From assembly GCA_963995505.1 (NCBI GenBank), contig OZ023184.1, positions 16,118,228 through 16,182,227 of the forward strand: a DNA stretch of 64,000 bases, read 5' to 3'. Position 1 is the first letter of the stretch. Every line of letters starts with the position of its first letter. Positions 24,776 through 37,400 of the stretch are shown here, piece after piece. Made by a program: the position numbers and the translations under genes. The notes beneath the pieces were generated by a model, which had not been told where the DNA came from, made no database searches, and worked only from the letters and a program-made list of their open reading frames with translations. The DNA comes from Hypericum androsaemum. Its lineage: Eukaryota > Streptophyta > Magnoliopsida > Malpighiales > Hypericaceae.

Positions 24776-25204
24776 AATGTCTACATGCCTTCCTTTGATT
24801 GATTTGGTGGGTTGGAAGGGGATTTTTTGCTCTTGATGAGATTGGTGTGGCTTTGATTGATTCTAATTTTTCTTTGGGTGTCTAAATCAAATGGGCATAA
24901 AATTTGACCGAAAATAAAAGGACATAGAAGAGTTATACTAGTATCCGGGAGACTAATAAAGAATCGAGTCGGATGAAACTTGCAAAATTTTCCTAATAAG
25001 TATTCAACACTGCTGAATTTTTAAACACTTGAACTCGACGCCTAGTTAAATTAAAACGACGCCTTCACCTGCATCATTCGAGCCAGGAGAGATTGGCAGA
25101 ATCTTCCAATAAATATTTAACACTACTACATTTTTAAAAACTCGAACTCGTCAAATAGTTAAACTATAACAACATTCTCACCGGTACCCGTTAATCTATG
25201 ATTC

Positions 25205-25230
25205 TTTTCTTTCTTTCTTTCTTTCTTTCT
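25205..25230. repeat. (TTTC)n microsatellite upstream of the NPH3 gene
   Basis: About six TTTC units, 318 bp before the NPH3 start codon. TTACTTGCAG at 25263-25272 looks like a splice acceptor, so a leader intron in this area is possible. Confidence 0.8.
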
Positions 25231-25547
25231 CACTGTCCAATTTGAAAAACTTGTGCTTGTATTTACTTGCAGAAGACAACAAACAAGAGAATCTCTCTCA
25301 CCTATGGTTATAACTATAAACTTTCTTCTAGGATACCCACTTCCCTCCTAAATAAAATTTGTATACTTTCCTTTTTCACCCCTCCAAAGTTGTTGTTCTT
25401 GATGAGTTTTTTTCCTCTGTGATGTTGGTTTTCTGAGCTTAAGAAGATTCTTGTATCAGGGAGAAGCCACTTTGATGCACTAAATGAGAGAGGATTGTTG
25501 TTTTGGACATCAAACTTGGAGGTAGAAGTTCTTTAGGACATAGAGCC

Positions 25548-27926
25548 ATGAAGTTCATGAAACTTGGATCCAGACCTGACACTTTCTACACTTCAGAGGC
25601 TGTCAGGTAAGAAAGAACAACTTTTTTTATTGTAAATTGAAGCATGTGGTTGATGTTGTTGAGAAATTAGATCGAAACGAGAACACACGAAAGATTTTAC
25701 GTGCGCACAGGTCTGTTTCCTCAGAAGTGTCCAGTGATCTCATAATTCAAGTGAAAGGAACCAGATATTTGCTTCACAAGGTAAAGATTTTTTGTTTTTT
25801 TCTTCCATTGTCTTGGTGTTGTTAGTCTCATAATTCATGTGAAGTTCTCATTGTTCGTGCAGTTTTTTTTTTGATAAGTTGAAATTCCCTCGTACGACCG
25901 TCAGCCTCATCAAAATCTTTTTCGTTGTCCTTGCAGTTTCCTTTGCTTTCCAAGTGCTTAAGGCTACAGAAGCTATGCTTAGAATCTCCTGAGTCCTCAC
26001 AGCTGAAAATAGTCCAACTCCCTGAATTCCCTGGTGGGGTTGATGCATTTGAGCTCTGTGCCAAGTTCTGCTATGGCATAACCATCACTCTCAGTGCCTA
26101 CAACATTGTCGCTGCTCGATGCGCGGCCGAGTACCTGCAGATGACTGAGGAGGTGGATAAGGGGAACTTGGTGTACAAGCTGGAAGTGTTCTTGAGCTCC
26201 TGTATCCTCCACGGGTGGAAGGACTCGATCGTTACGCTGCAGAGCACGAAGGAGTTCCCCGTGTGGTCCGAGGACCTTGGAATTACTAGCAGATGCATTG
26301 AAGGTATTGCTTCCAAGGTTATAAGCAATCCGAGCAAGGTGAATCTTTCGCGGAGTTACTCTAGGCGCGGTAGGGATGATGTTTCTTGCAATGGTGGAGG
26401 AGAGAGCCAGAGGCACAGGGCAGGAGGGAGCAAGGGGTGGTGGGCTGAAGATGTTGCAGAATTAGGCATTGATTTGTTCTGGAGGACCATGATTGCTGTT
26501 AAATCTGGCGCGAAGGTCCCTGCGAACCTGGTCGGGGACGCGTTGAAGATATACGCAGCCCGCTGGCTACCAAACATTTCGAAGCAAGCAGCCTCGGACT
26601 CTGATTCGGATTCTCCGAATGATCCAAGTTCAAAGCACAGGTTGATCTTGGAATCAATAGTTAGCCTGCTTCCATCCGAAAAAGGCGCAGTGTCTTGCAA
26701 TTTCCTGCTCAAGCTCTTGAAGGCAGCCAACATTGTCAATGCTTCATCATCCTCAAAAATGGAATTGGCAAGAAGAGTAGGCCTTCAACTAGAGGAAGCA
26801 ACAGTTGGGGACTTGTTGATACCTTCTTACTCATCATCAGAACATGGAACCTTCTATGACGTGGACTTGGTCATGACCATATTGGAACAGTTCATGGTAC
26901 AGGGCCAGAGCCCTCCAACCAGCCCTCCGAGGTCCAAGCTCGGGTTCGAAAGGAGGCGGTCCAGGTCCGCGGAGAACATAGACTTGGAGTTCCAAGAGAG
27001 CAGGAGGTCCTCCTCAGCATCACACAGCTCCAAGCTCAAGGTGGCCAAGCTTGTGGATGGTTACCTCCAAGAGATTGCTAGAGATGCTAATTTGCCTCTT
27101 TCCAAGTTCATTACTATTGCTGAGTCAGCACCAGATTTCTCCAGGATTGATCATGATGATCTCTACAGGGCTATTGACATTTACCTCAAGGTAAAACATT
27201 AAAAAAAAAACCCCTTTTTATGTTTCAATTAATTTCTAAAATTTAGTACGTGGGCCACAGCATTTATCGGTTAGATGACCAACTCTATTGACATTATGCA
27301 ATTGAAGTGGTCAACATCCATAGACAGACAGAGTGGACCAATCTATAATTGTACCTGCAAATTTAGTACTGCTGATTAACTTTTATCAATGGTACTGATG
27401 ATAGCTGTGATCTATGATCATGCAGACACATCCGGACTTGAACAAGAGCGAGCGAAAACGACTGTGTCGCGCATTGAACTGCAAGAAGTTATCGGTTGAA
27501 GCGTGCATGCACGCTGCGCAAAACGAGCTGCTTCCGCTCAGAGTGGTAGTACAAGTGCTCTTCTATGAACAAGCTAGAGCCGCGATGGCCGGTGGCAAAG
27601 TCACCGAGCTGCCTAGCAACCTCAAGGTGCTCCTGGCCTCGCACGGGATTGACCCGTCGAGGCCTAAACTACCACCGAGCACGACTGCTAGCATTCCTGC
27701 AGAGGACCAGTGGAGTGTCTCGGAGCTCAAGTCTCCGAAACTGTCGAAAGTCGCAACTTTGAGGATGAAATTGGCTGAAAATGATGACTTGGAGGACACG
27801 GAATCGCAATCTGATGGAATAGGGAGGTCGTCCAAGTTCAAAGGGTTCTGTGCTCTCCCTGGGAAACCCAAAAGAATGTTCAGCAAGTTACTGTCTATTA
27901 ACAGAAGTTCCAGTGAAAAGAACTAA
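25548..27926 (+). CDS. BTB/POZ and NPH3 domain protein (At1g67900-like)
   Basis: I read four coding exons: 25548-25606, 25711-25780, 25937-27190 and 27426-27926. All introns are GT/AG, and together they encode 627 residues. The start [20 protein letters not shown] is a hallmark of this NPH3 subfamily. The BTB domain (about residues 28-125) includes LLHKFPLLSKC and [15 protein letters not shown]. The NPH3 domain follows, with [19 protein letters not shown] from residue 210, [13 protein letters not shown] and the closing [17 protein letters not shown] in exon 4. A serine/arginine-rich patch ([19 protein letters not shown]) and the C-terminus [15 protein letters not shown] match what I remember of Arabidopsis At1g67900 (about 631 residues). 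NPH3 proteins are thought to act as substrate adaptors of CUL3 ubiquitin ligases, often at the plasma membrane in phototropin or auxin-related signalling. The role of this member is not well defined. No break was seen, so it should be functional. Confidence 0.95.
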
Positions 27927-28050
27927 GTGAATTTTGCTCATTTTCCAGGCATTTTTTTTCTTCTCTTGTCCTTCCTGAAACACTTTGTAACCTGTAGCTG
28001 AGAAAGCATAGAATTCTAATGTGCATTATTGGTGTAAGCTAATGCAATAA

Positions 28051-28482
28051 GATCCATGATTTTCAGAAAATACCCGGTTGATACAAAGCCGAGCACCATC
28101 AAACCTTATAAAACAACATTCTCTCAACACTATCTACTCTATTTACAATGTTCGAACTCAGATATATTACCTAAAGTGGGACCAATGCTGCTGTGCCTTG
28201 CCTTATAAATCTGTAACATCTGACTTTGTCTCTTTATTGCATCCCATTGGATACTCACCTGTTCTTACCAATCAGATCCATGATTTTCAGGAAATACCCG
28301 GTTGATACAAAGCCGAGCACCATCAAATCTTATAAAACAACATTCTCTCAACACTATCTACTCTATTTACAATATTCGAACTCAGATATATTACCTAAAG
28401 TGGGACCAATGCTGCTGTGCCTTGCCTTATAAATCTGTAACATCTGACTTTGTCTCTTTATTGCATCCCATTGGATACTCAT
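28051..28482. repeat. 224-bp direct tandem duplication downstream of NPH3
   Basis: GATCCATGATTTTCAG starts a block at 28051 that recurs at 28275. The second copy runs to about 28482 with only a few substitutions, so the duplication is recent. It begins about 120 bp after the NPH3 stop, close to an AATAAG signal (28047-28052), so it may affect the 3' end of that transcript. The paired open frames of identical sequence here come from the duplication and show no coding features. Confidence 0.93.
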
Positions 28483-28689
28483 CTCTTATCTTATGCCTGG
28501 CATTTGATCAGTTTAGTTACATGGGAAATGCTATGTCTCGTCCAGCTGCTTTCTTCATATTAATTTCAGTATTTCATCTCAAGTCCTAAAGATTGTATGA
28601 ACTCATTTTGGCACCTAACGACTAGATTCAATTGAAAATGCCAAAATTTCTATTTCCAACCGAGAATTTTAAGTCAATGGCTAGGTGAA

Positions 28690-28765
28690 TTTCCACTAGA
28701 ATGAAGTACCTCGGAATAAAGTTTGCACGGATTTTAACTTCGCCAATGTGTAATGAAACGAAGGT
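28690..28765 (-). mobile_element. TRIM internal-region remnant
   Basis: Read on the - strand, TTTCATTACACATTGGCGAAG then GTGCAAACTTTATTCCGAGG and a TTCATTC block parallel the inner part of the TRIM near 62.8 kb (TTTCATCACACGTTGGTGAAG...GCAAATTTGAGCCG...TTCATTTGAG). No LTRs were recognised next to it. A longer frame spanning this part is described under rejected items. Confidence 0.45.
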
Positions 28766-29607
28766 TGTACAAGGAGAACAACCGACGCATGACAAATACC
28801 ATATTAGAATTTTCATATACAAACTAAAACATTTGTAATCACATATTTTGTCACTCTTCCATGATTTGTGTTTCTGTTGATCATAAGAATATGGGGCCCG
28901 CTCACTTACCTTCTGCAACCTCTGATGCTGTGCAATTATTATTTGGTAGTTATCAAATTCTATTATTGGTAGCAATCCAACGAAGGTAATATTGCCTAAA
29001 GTGGATGCTGGAGAACAGTCTCTTGTAGCTTTGCCCTCCAGAATTGTATACCACAGCACATAGATGAACTAATAAATTTTACTTTTTTGGGTGAAATTTT
29101 TATATTCGAAGTTAAATATTGTTGGACCCTATTTATTTAGGGACGATTCTCCCAATAGTGTCTTTTACATTCGTAAGATTTGAACCCAAAATTTTTTTAA
29201 GTGAATCTAAGTCCCTTACCAGTTAGATCAACTCTCATTGAAAATAATTATTTTAGTTTAACCGAAAAAAATTCGAACTCTAAATAGCTTAATAAAAAGA
29301 GTGACTATAATTTTTGAAGTTATACCCAACTTCTATCACCACGAGATGATCGGACGAACTTTGGTTCAGACAATTAGGCGTTTTGGATGTTTTAAATTGG
29401 CGTAAAAGGAGCATATTAGTTTAGATACTACAGGCATTAGTAAATTCGGTCCAGGAGATTTGTGTCTTATGGCACACTTGGTGTAACAATTTCCGTAGTA
29501 ATATAATTATTACTTATTAAAAATTTTGAGTTAACTAGTTCACCAAATATCGACCTACCAAATAATTTTGAATTTATCTTGTGTCTTGGAATGGAGGTAG
29601 TTATCAT
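28766..29607. other. Intergenic DNA
   Basis: No supported gene. The - strand between 28880 and 29059 has a good donor-like AAG/GTAAGTGAG near 28902-28913 but no recognisable protein family. Confidence 0.35.
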
Positions 29608-29616
29608 TTTTTGCAA

Positions 29617-29969
29617 GGGAAAATTGCCCTTAGGTCACTGGTTTATATTGTAATTAAGGCTAGGGTCTCTGCTATTCAAAATATTATTTTGCCGTCCCTA
29701 TTTTTTGTAAAAATATTGGTCTCGAGTCCCTGATGCCGGTATCGGAGGGCCCCTGATACCGAGGGGGAAGGGTCGGGGTACTTATTTTTTGACTGAGGGT
29801 TATTTTAGTCTTTTTAGGTCGCCCTTCGCCGGAGAAATTCTCTGATACCGACATCAGGGACTTGAGACCAACATTTTTACAAAAAACAGGGATGGCAAAA
29901 TAATATTTCGAATAGTAAAAACTCTAGTCTTAATTACGACATAAACCAAGGACCTGAGGGCAATTACCC
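29617..29969. mobile_element. 353-bp foldback MITE of the MULE family
   Basis: Almost the whole element is one inverted repeat of about 150-bp arms around a short GC-rich centre. Ends read GGGAAAATTGCCCT on the left and, inverted, GGGTAATTGCCCT on the right. A perfect 9-bp duplication TTTTTGCAA flanks it at 29608-29616 and 29970-29978. Inner blocks such as CAGGGA and GTCCCTGATGCCGG match the arrangement of the Pack-MULE arms at 16.1-17.5 kb, so this is a short non-coding relative. Confidence 0.92.
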
Positions 29970-29978
29970 TTTTTGCAA

Positions 29979-32456
29979 ACTAGAGAATCACGTAATATTT
30001 TACCACTAAAAAAACTTTTACTTTGGAGAAAAATTCAATTATATGGTCAAAGCAATAAAGCATGACAATAATTAGAGGTGTGGCCATTCTATAGTTATTG
30101 TAATCATTGTAGTCTCATTATAATCATCATATATATGCGGTGTCCCGAACAAAATCCTGTTCCCAAGCACCTGCATGGTAATAATCTTCATCATTCTGCT
30201 TCTTTTTTTAAAAAATTCAGATAATAAACATGTATTTTTACTGAGGTTCAACTTTGGTATAAAGAGATACTTGTCGTTTACTCCCAAATATTTTAGGGAC
30301 AACTTCTAACTTCCGATTTTTATGGATTCACGTGGTACATTTTTTTATAAAGGTAAATTTTAACGATTACATAATGCCTCATTAAAATCAAGTACGATAA
30401 AATTCAATAGGAAAAAAATATAGTGAAAAAAAATTGTCAGAGCATTAATACCGAGAGTTAAGCATGACATCATAGTTTTGATCTTTATTAGTGTTTTTTT
30501 TGCCATACGAGCCACGTCAACATTACTCATACAAATAATATGTACCATGTGACATTTGGTCTACCGAAGTAAGACTTAGAAAGATTTGATGTGGTTTCTG
30601 AAATGTCACCAGAACAAACCATAAATATCCCATTGTACCAAGCTCCATCTAGGACCATTAGTGAACGAGGTGAAACTACATAATACTTATCCAAACTTTA
30701 CCTTGTTTGTTTGCATTCCTTTGGTTTTAAACAATGGTAAAATATAAATTCAGGTAGGTTCAGTAGGGAAAATTTTTATAATTATTCGTGAATAAGTATG
30801 ACTTAGCATATTTATTGAGATTTTATCGAATTATAATTTTATGATAGTCTCAGTAAAATTTACTTTTCTCTTTTCTTGATCTTATGATGGATTCAAATAT
30901 TATCACTTGATACGAAATAATTACGGTAAAAATACTTGGATGAGTAGCCATATGGTGGGGAGTGGTGTCTTCAGACTTGGTGGTAGCTAAGATGTCATAA
31001 ATTCAATCAATTCCAATGATATGTACATATGAGAACAGGTGGATTCATGTGATTCCTGGCCCTGACTATAGATGTCTCATTTAATTGGGTAATGGCTGAA
31101 TCTAACCATCAAAATATGATGTTCCAAAAAAGTAGTTTCGTGCACATGTCGAGAATTAATTAATATTACGCCGTTGTTACCACAAACGATTTTGCTATCT
31201 TTGGACACATCTCTACAATTTAGGTTCCGATAGCTACCAACAACTATATGGATCTAACCGGTAAGAAGTTGTTTTAGATTTTTCAACAAAGCAGTGTTAA
31301 AACTACGAAAAATGTGTCGTGTCATGACAATTCCGAACGATGTCACGAAAAATAACATGGTTAAGATGGAGCCAAATGCCCGAATGATAGCAACAAACGT
31401 TGTGAAAACATCCCCGAATATGCATCATCCAGTCTTCAAAAAAGCCACATATTGAACCAGGACACACAAAGCTTCCGAATGACCGATATAACCAACACGT
31501 GGAAGACGCCCTCCAGATTTCATCTTGTTGTATTTGAAACTTTGATTAGTCGTATCGTAGATACTTGAATACATGGTTTGGACAAAAATTTAGATTCAAC
31601 TAACTCTGCTCATTCCACACACATAATTCTTTAGCCAACCCATCTATTAGCATGTTTGCTGATTGCTCTTCTTCTCAAAATTTGGAGTCCCTGTCATAAT
31701 TCTTACATCATGCATGATCACCAGATTCTTTTTTTGTGCAAAATTTTGTTGATTACAACGGATACCAAACTAGACAGATTCGACCGACTGGATTAATTTG
31801 ATCGAAGTGGTCACGATTTTAATTCGCTTTGGTTTAAATTATGGTCTTAGATTTTCACTTTATTAACGCACTAAACTTTTTGAGATATATCGCATCTGAC
31901 ATAAGACTCGGACATTATAAACCTAAAGTCTTGGCCCTACGATGAGATAGATAATTATAAATCGAAAAAAATAATTAACGAATTCTACGTAACATAAGAA
32001 TATCAGGTTGAGATCCAACATCCAAAATATATGTCATGTCTGAATATAATTACAAATATTTGGTTGTTAAATCTTGATCGTTGTTAAAATGTTTTACCTA
32101 ATTATATGGGTAATTAATCGATGTAACAGAAAGAGTTTTGCCACATGATTAGGATGGTAGTGTTCCCGATTGAACCGACCGAAAATAGTTGTCATGTCTG
32201 AACATTATAACAAATATTTGGCTGATAATGTATGGCCTGACAAGTTTGATATGTAGCTAAGTGCATTTTTTTATAAGTGATGTAGCTAAGTACTTGACTG
32301 ACCATAATCAGTAGTAAACAAATCATTACATTATTAATGGAGAACGAAAATACAATCATCTACATTTATTACGTCCACAACAAGCAATATTAACAGGCAA
32401 TAATAAAGTAACGCAAAGTTATTTCATTGTCACAAACTGGTTGAAGAGTCGTTGTA
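29979..32456. other. AT-rich intergenic DNA
   Basis: No gene or element recognised. Confidence 0.4.
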
Positions 32457-32472
32457 TCATAAATCGTTGATC

Positions 32473-32703
32473 TTACTTGTCTGTGCAACGAAGAGCTGAA
32501 TCTGCGGCGTCGATGCTCTTAATCTTCTGGAGGCTCGGGGCGCGGTGTAGTCTGCACCGAAAAGAGCCGGGGTGCGAGGTTGGGGCACACAGACAGTTGC
32601 TCTTTGGAACACTAGGCTGTCTTGCAAGTCCTTGAGCTCCTCCTCCACTTTGCTCCATTGCAATGCGATCCACCTTGTTAATATCCATCCTTTCACTTTC
32701 CAT
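32473..32703 (-). CDS. Small plant protein with HPGSFRC motif
   Basis: A 76-codon frame carries CLCAPTSHPGSFRCRLHR at residues 37-54, followed by APSLQK. Plants have a family of short, often serine-rich proteins marked by C.CSPTTHPGSFRC.LH, remembered for example in Arabidopsis At1g24577 and At1g67910. Its biochemical role is unknown to me. There is no signal peptide or membrane segment. The paired cysteines and histidines could bind metal, which is inference. A TATAAAA box lies about 50 bp upstream on the - strand (32753-32759). The overlapping 86-codon frame on the same strand lacks the motif in frame. An intronless short gene is normal for this family. Confidence 0.8.
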   Translation of the reverse strand: MESERMDINKVDRIAMEQSGGGAQGLARQPSVPKSNCLCAPTSHPGSFRCRLHRAPSLQKIKSIDAADSALRCTDK

Positions 32704-32752
32704 TTTGTCCTCTCCAAGAAACTGAAAATTAGCTCTCTCTCTACTTGTTAGG

Positions 32753-32759
32753 TTTTATA
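32753..32759 (-). promoter_or_regulatory. Possible TATA box of the HPGSFRC gene
   Basis: The - strand reads TATAAAA about 50 bp before the ATG at 32703. This would give a short leader of roughly 20 bases, so a more distant promoter is also possible. Confidence 0.35.
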
Positions 32760-33865
32760 AGAATCCTGAAGGATTGAAGAATCCAATGGAGGACTTTATT
32801 GTCCTTTTAACGTGAAGATAAGGACATGGGCAACGGAGATCATGGGATTAAATGTAAAGGATTTCGTGAAATATAAAAAGGTGACATGATAATATCCAAT
32901 TATATTGTATATCTTATTTTTAGTTTTAATTTCTTTAAACCTTTTTGTTTTTAATTTATCTTTTTCACGGGTCAATCAACGTCTCACCTACAACTATCAA
33001 CACTTGCGTTAATGCTTCAACCACTTGGAAGATAGTCATCATTAAATAGCTAGGTCCCTCTAGTTATATCCATTATCAAATTTACTCATGGCGATATTCT
33101 AATTTATTTAAAAATATCGTGTTAAATATTTGTTAGAGAATTTTGCCAATTTTTAAAGATCATATTTTAATCGGTTTACGATATTACGGTAAAATTTACT
33201 CATGTTCTTCTTTTCTTTTGACGTTTCCGGATCAGGATTCATGAGAAGAAACGCCACAATAAAGAAATATCTTCTCTACGGGCCCATCGGAAGCCTATAT
33301 CTTTTGTACGTATGGCGAACATTCTTTAAGGTTGTCAATTGTGACATTTAATTAATAAATTGTTCCTATCTCCATAATTAATGCATTGACACAATTTTAT
33401 TCTACTAAGTCCTGATCGATGCAATTGAGAAATGAGAACGTCCAATCAAAATCTGATATCTAGGATTTATTACAGAAAATATGTCAAATTAATGTGCCCA
33501 CGTTATTTAGATCATCTCACTTATCTTATTTTATAAAAATTTTCATGCTTGCTTGTATGTTTACAGATCTACTATAGTTCATATCTATTACAACTACTTA
33601 GACAATTATAAGAAGTCTCTAAACTGAATAATTATAAACGCATTAGTGTTAAATAATTATCGGGAGAGTTTTGCTATTTTTTAAAGATTTTACCATACTC
33701 AAATCTGGATTAATCAATTCATTAGATATTCGGATAAGACATGATATAAAAAAATAGATGTACCTGATTTGTATTCAATGAATTTCATAATTGTTATAAT
33801 TTATAAAGATTCCTGACGAATATTCAAAATGCGTCACTGCCGCTATTATGGGGTCTCAAACGAAG
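32760..33865. other. AT-rich intergenic DNA
   Basis: No gene recognised. Confidence 0.4.
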
Positions 33866-33867
33866 AA

Positions 33868-34110
33868 GAGGGCCCGGCCCATCTTTGAGCATCAGCCAAG
33901 CCATATCAGTTTCATGGTTTTGCTTTGATGGCCTCTCTTTAATTATTTTTTGGGAAAGTTTATGGGCTGTCTTAAAACAAATAGGCCCATATTCTAGAAT
34001 TAGACACCAGGCCCACTTTCTTCATCTTACGTTGAGCTTTAATTTGTTTTATTATGGGGCAGGTAACTACGGCCCATCAACGTGGGCTTTAAAAGTATGG
34101 CCCACTGAGA
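33868..34110. promoter_or_regulatory. Cluster of GGCCCA/TGGGCY (site II-like) motifs
   Basis: Six or more motifs lie within about 240 bp: GGCCCGGCCCAT, TGGGCT, AGGCCCATA, AGGCCCAC, CGGCCCAT, GTGGGCTTT and TGGCCCAC. Such TCP-bound site II elements are typical of plant promoters of ribosomal, mitochondrial and cell-cycle genes. A possible short coding exon lies about 300 bp downstream. The open frame across this block is probably not a gene. Confidence 0.4.
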
Positions 34111-34405
34111 AAAGAACTACAGGTTAGTTAACAGACCGGGAGGCGATTAGAGGGTTTATCAGCTGTACCAAAAATTTTAAATATTTTATAATTAATATTA
34201 TATTTAGTATGAAGATAGCAAATAATATTGTTATTACAAAATTTATCATTAATAAGTAGTAAAAATTTAATTTAATCACATTTAATATAAAAATAGTAAA
34301 ACTATTTTAACCGGATAAACCGCTCTCCAAATTTTAGAAAAACACCAACCCCATTCCTCAATGCACAGCCGCTGTCAGGAAAGTGAAACCGCGTTGTTTA
34401 AAACA

Positions 34406-34495
34406 ATGGTTTTCGCAATAGTACTAATATGGACCACCATCGTTGCCTTGCTTCTCAATAAGGGCGCATTCGGGGTACGCATGCAATTATCGTAA
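34406..34495 (+). CDS. Possible membrane micro-ORF or first exon
   Basis: ATG in good context (AAACAATGG) begins a 29-residue frame, MVFAIVLIWTTIVALLLNKG and then AFGVRMQLS. It is one hydrophobic segment followed by basic residues. GGG/GTACGC at 34472-34480 could be a splice donor. It follows the site II cluster by 300 bp. I do not recognise the protein and found no second exon, so it may be a small membrane protein, a gene relic or chance. Confidence 0.25.
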   Translation: MVFAIVLIWTTIVALLLNKGAFGVRMQLS

Positions 34496-34499
34496 TCTA

Positions 34500-37400
34500 A
34501 ATGAGGTGAAAATAAAATAAGATTTAGTCAAAGTGATAAATGACGTAGACATTTAAGTGCTGCGGTTTGCTTGCTGTGCAACTCGGCTCTTTTCTGTTTG
34601 TAACCATTTTGGAGTAATAATACAACATATCTATTTTTCAAAAAAAAAATGATAAACGACGTGTTTGATTGTTGAAAATGCAATCGGGAAGTTCACGGAT
34701 GAGCGAGGTAATTCTTTTTTTTTTGTTGAGGGAAGAGGTAATTCTTTCTCCGTGTGTGTGTTTCCGACGTGTTTTTCATGTCAAATTGGGAAATTGTTGC
34801 TCCCAATTACTCAGAAATGGTTCCCTATTTAACAGACAGAATTATTCAACCAAACAGCTCTAATAGAAGTAATTGTTTCTCATTTCGGTTTGGACCTCCA
34901 TTTTTCACGAACCAAACTCACCCTAAGAGTTTAGTTAAGGACAAATGAATGGGCGAACAACGGTACCACATAAAGTGGCCAGTTCATATTTGTTTTATAT
35001 TTTTTGGTTGAATTCGTATTAGTTTTCTAACGAATTTGAGCCTGAAAACTATTTTTTACAAATTTATAACATTTATGCAATCCGTCCCCTCATCCCCACA
35101 TTAGCCGGCAGCGAAACATATACAACTTAAAAAAAAGTCACGATCAACAATTTTCTAGATCAATTATCAAAGAGAATTGTTCAATTTAATTAAGATGTGT
35201 GAAATCCGAATCGTTATATTTAATACAACAGTGATAATTGATAAGTATATGTATAAAAGTTTACTATTATTCAAATATCCCACCGACTCCAAAATTAAAT
35301 TAGTGAGCTTATATCTTATAAAACGTGATCAATATGCTTTCAATTTTGACGTGGGGTGTAAAAATTCCAAACAATACAACGCACGGAAAATTGATAAAGT
35401 GGTAGACTTTAACGTTTGATTCCAAAATATAAGAGACTTATTTACTCCATAATTAATAGTGATAATAAAAAGATGCCGGGAGGGGAAAAAGTTCAAAATG
35501 AACAAAGATCGTTAAGGTACAAACCTCGATTAATATATTGACGCTGGTCCTCCTCTTGTGGGCCTAGCCCCTAGGAAACAATCGGTACTTCTTCGTGTAA
35601 AATTTTGTCCCTCGTTTGCAAAAAAAGCAACAACTCTCGTCTAGTTTATTGAAGAACAAACACTGACATGTTCATGCTAATAAGGCATCCCAAATTATGT
35701 GGGAATTTTTTTCTGTCGACATCATCATATATTCAGAAATTTAACCTAAGTTTGAATTGAAAGGAGCTCAAACTGTGTCAAAGTTCTTGTTACCACAATC
35801 TAAAAAAACTAGATTCTCGTGTATTGAACTCAAAACTTCTGGTTAAATTTTATCTAAATACGCATTTGCATTTGGTTGTTATTTGAGAATCTTATTTAAC
35901 ATACCAGTAGTTAGTACTGAAGGAGAAAATGGAGCAAAATCAATAACCTATTTGGAAAAATATTTGTAGCTAGAACTCCCCCACAATGTAAGGACATCTA
36001 GGGTGAGTCCCAAAAGATCCCAATAATGAGTGAGTTGATTATACAAAAATAATTATATAATATTAAGTAGCTTCAACTAGATGCTTAAAATATTTTTTAA
36101 TTTAATATTTACGATTACTACAAGTATCTATTTTCAATTACAAATAGCGTTATTTTAACTTAACTAATAAATCTGAAGTTCGAGATATAAAACAATGTTA
36201 AATATTTGAGAGAGATTTTTTTCATCTTTACATGTTTGAACTTGGACTAGTCGATTTAATGAATGTTCAAATACATGATTTTGAAATTTTTTTTTTGCAA
36301 TTACGCACTTCCGATCAGTTCCCCACATCGCTTGGGGTTCGACAGCTGTCCTTTATTGGCTCCCTATAGAGGTACAGCATAAAAAAATATTCCACGCCTC
36401 GTCTTCTCTCTTACCTGTCCTATCTATGATAAAAAAAGAAGAAATAGCCGGCTTCTATTTTCATCTAGTGAGTTCAATTATTTACCACAATTAAAGAAAT
36501 GCCCTTCAACATAAGGCGATAACAGAAAAAAAATGCGAATCATGGAGGGAATATGTTAATTAATCACCCCTGTGACATAGTCCACATAGCTTGCACCTAG
36601 CACATGTATATCCATCATAGAGTAAGAAAGCTACAAATATATTCCAAACCTATGGTTTTATAATTCACCAATTTCACCAAAAAAAACCTATGGTTTTATA
36701 ATTTTATTTCATCTTGTATCTAAGTTCCCGAATCCAAAGAATAACACGAATGTGTTGAGATGACCGCTAACGAGTTGCAAAAGTGGTACGCTTGTATATA
36801 AGTGCCAAAAATCATCAATTTTTTATCTTAAAATTTTTGATTACATTTGGAGATTCTAACATAGTACCGCTCTTGATTTTCTTATCTGTTGTTGTTCGTA
36901 CAAGTCTATTGGTAAAGTTAAAATTTTTACAAATTTCGAAATTCACCTACTCATTATCGTATGATTTTAGGTTGGATAAGTAGATTGTGTTAAACATCCG
37001 TGCATGTGGTGCAAAGAGTGATGGTGTTATAATCTATTTGGCTCTAATTTGTCACTGTCACAAAAAATGGTTGCAGCCTCGACAGGTAATCCTAAGCATA
37101 TACCATACAGCCATTAAATTTTGGAAAAACCTCATAACTCACGTGTTTATGTACTCCTATTGTTTTAATCAAACGACATTATTTAATCAACCTCTTGACA
37201 ATAGTTGTAATTTATAACCATATAAAGTCGATAGGTTCCACCAGTAAATGAATCAGATTTTTTATCGCGACAGGTTTTAACAAGTCATGCATTTGTAATT
37301 TCAATTTTGCACACTCTAAAAATCTACAAGGATCGTCTAAGAGTCCTCAGCGATGCAAAAGACCGAATTTTTATTATTGTTCCGAATATTTGTCAATAAA

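Noticed and set aside
28078..28589. Pair of near-identical 75-95 codon frames
   Set aside because: Explained by the 224-bp tandem duplication; no motif.
28628..29059. 143-codon frame on the - strand, with a good donor-like GTAAGTGAG
   Set aside because: It runs through a TRIM-derived block (28690-28765), has no recognised domain, and its composition looks non-coding. A short unknown exon before the donor cannot be excluded.
33885..34127. 80-codon frame over the site II cluster
   Set aside because: It coincides with repeated GGCCCA motifs and has no protein similarity that I recognise, so it is better explained as promoter-like DNA.
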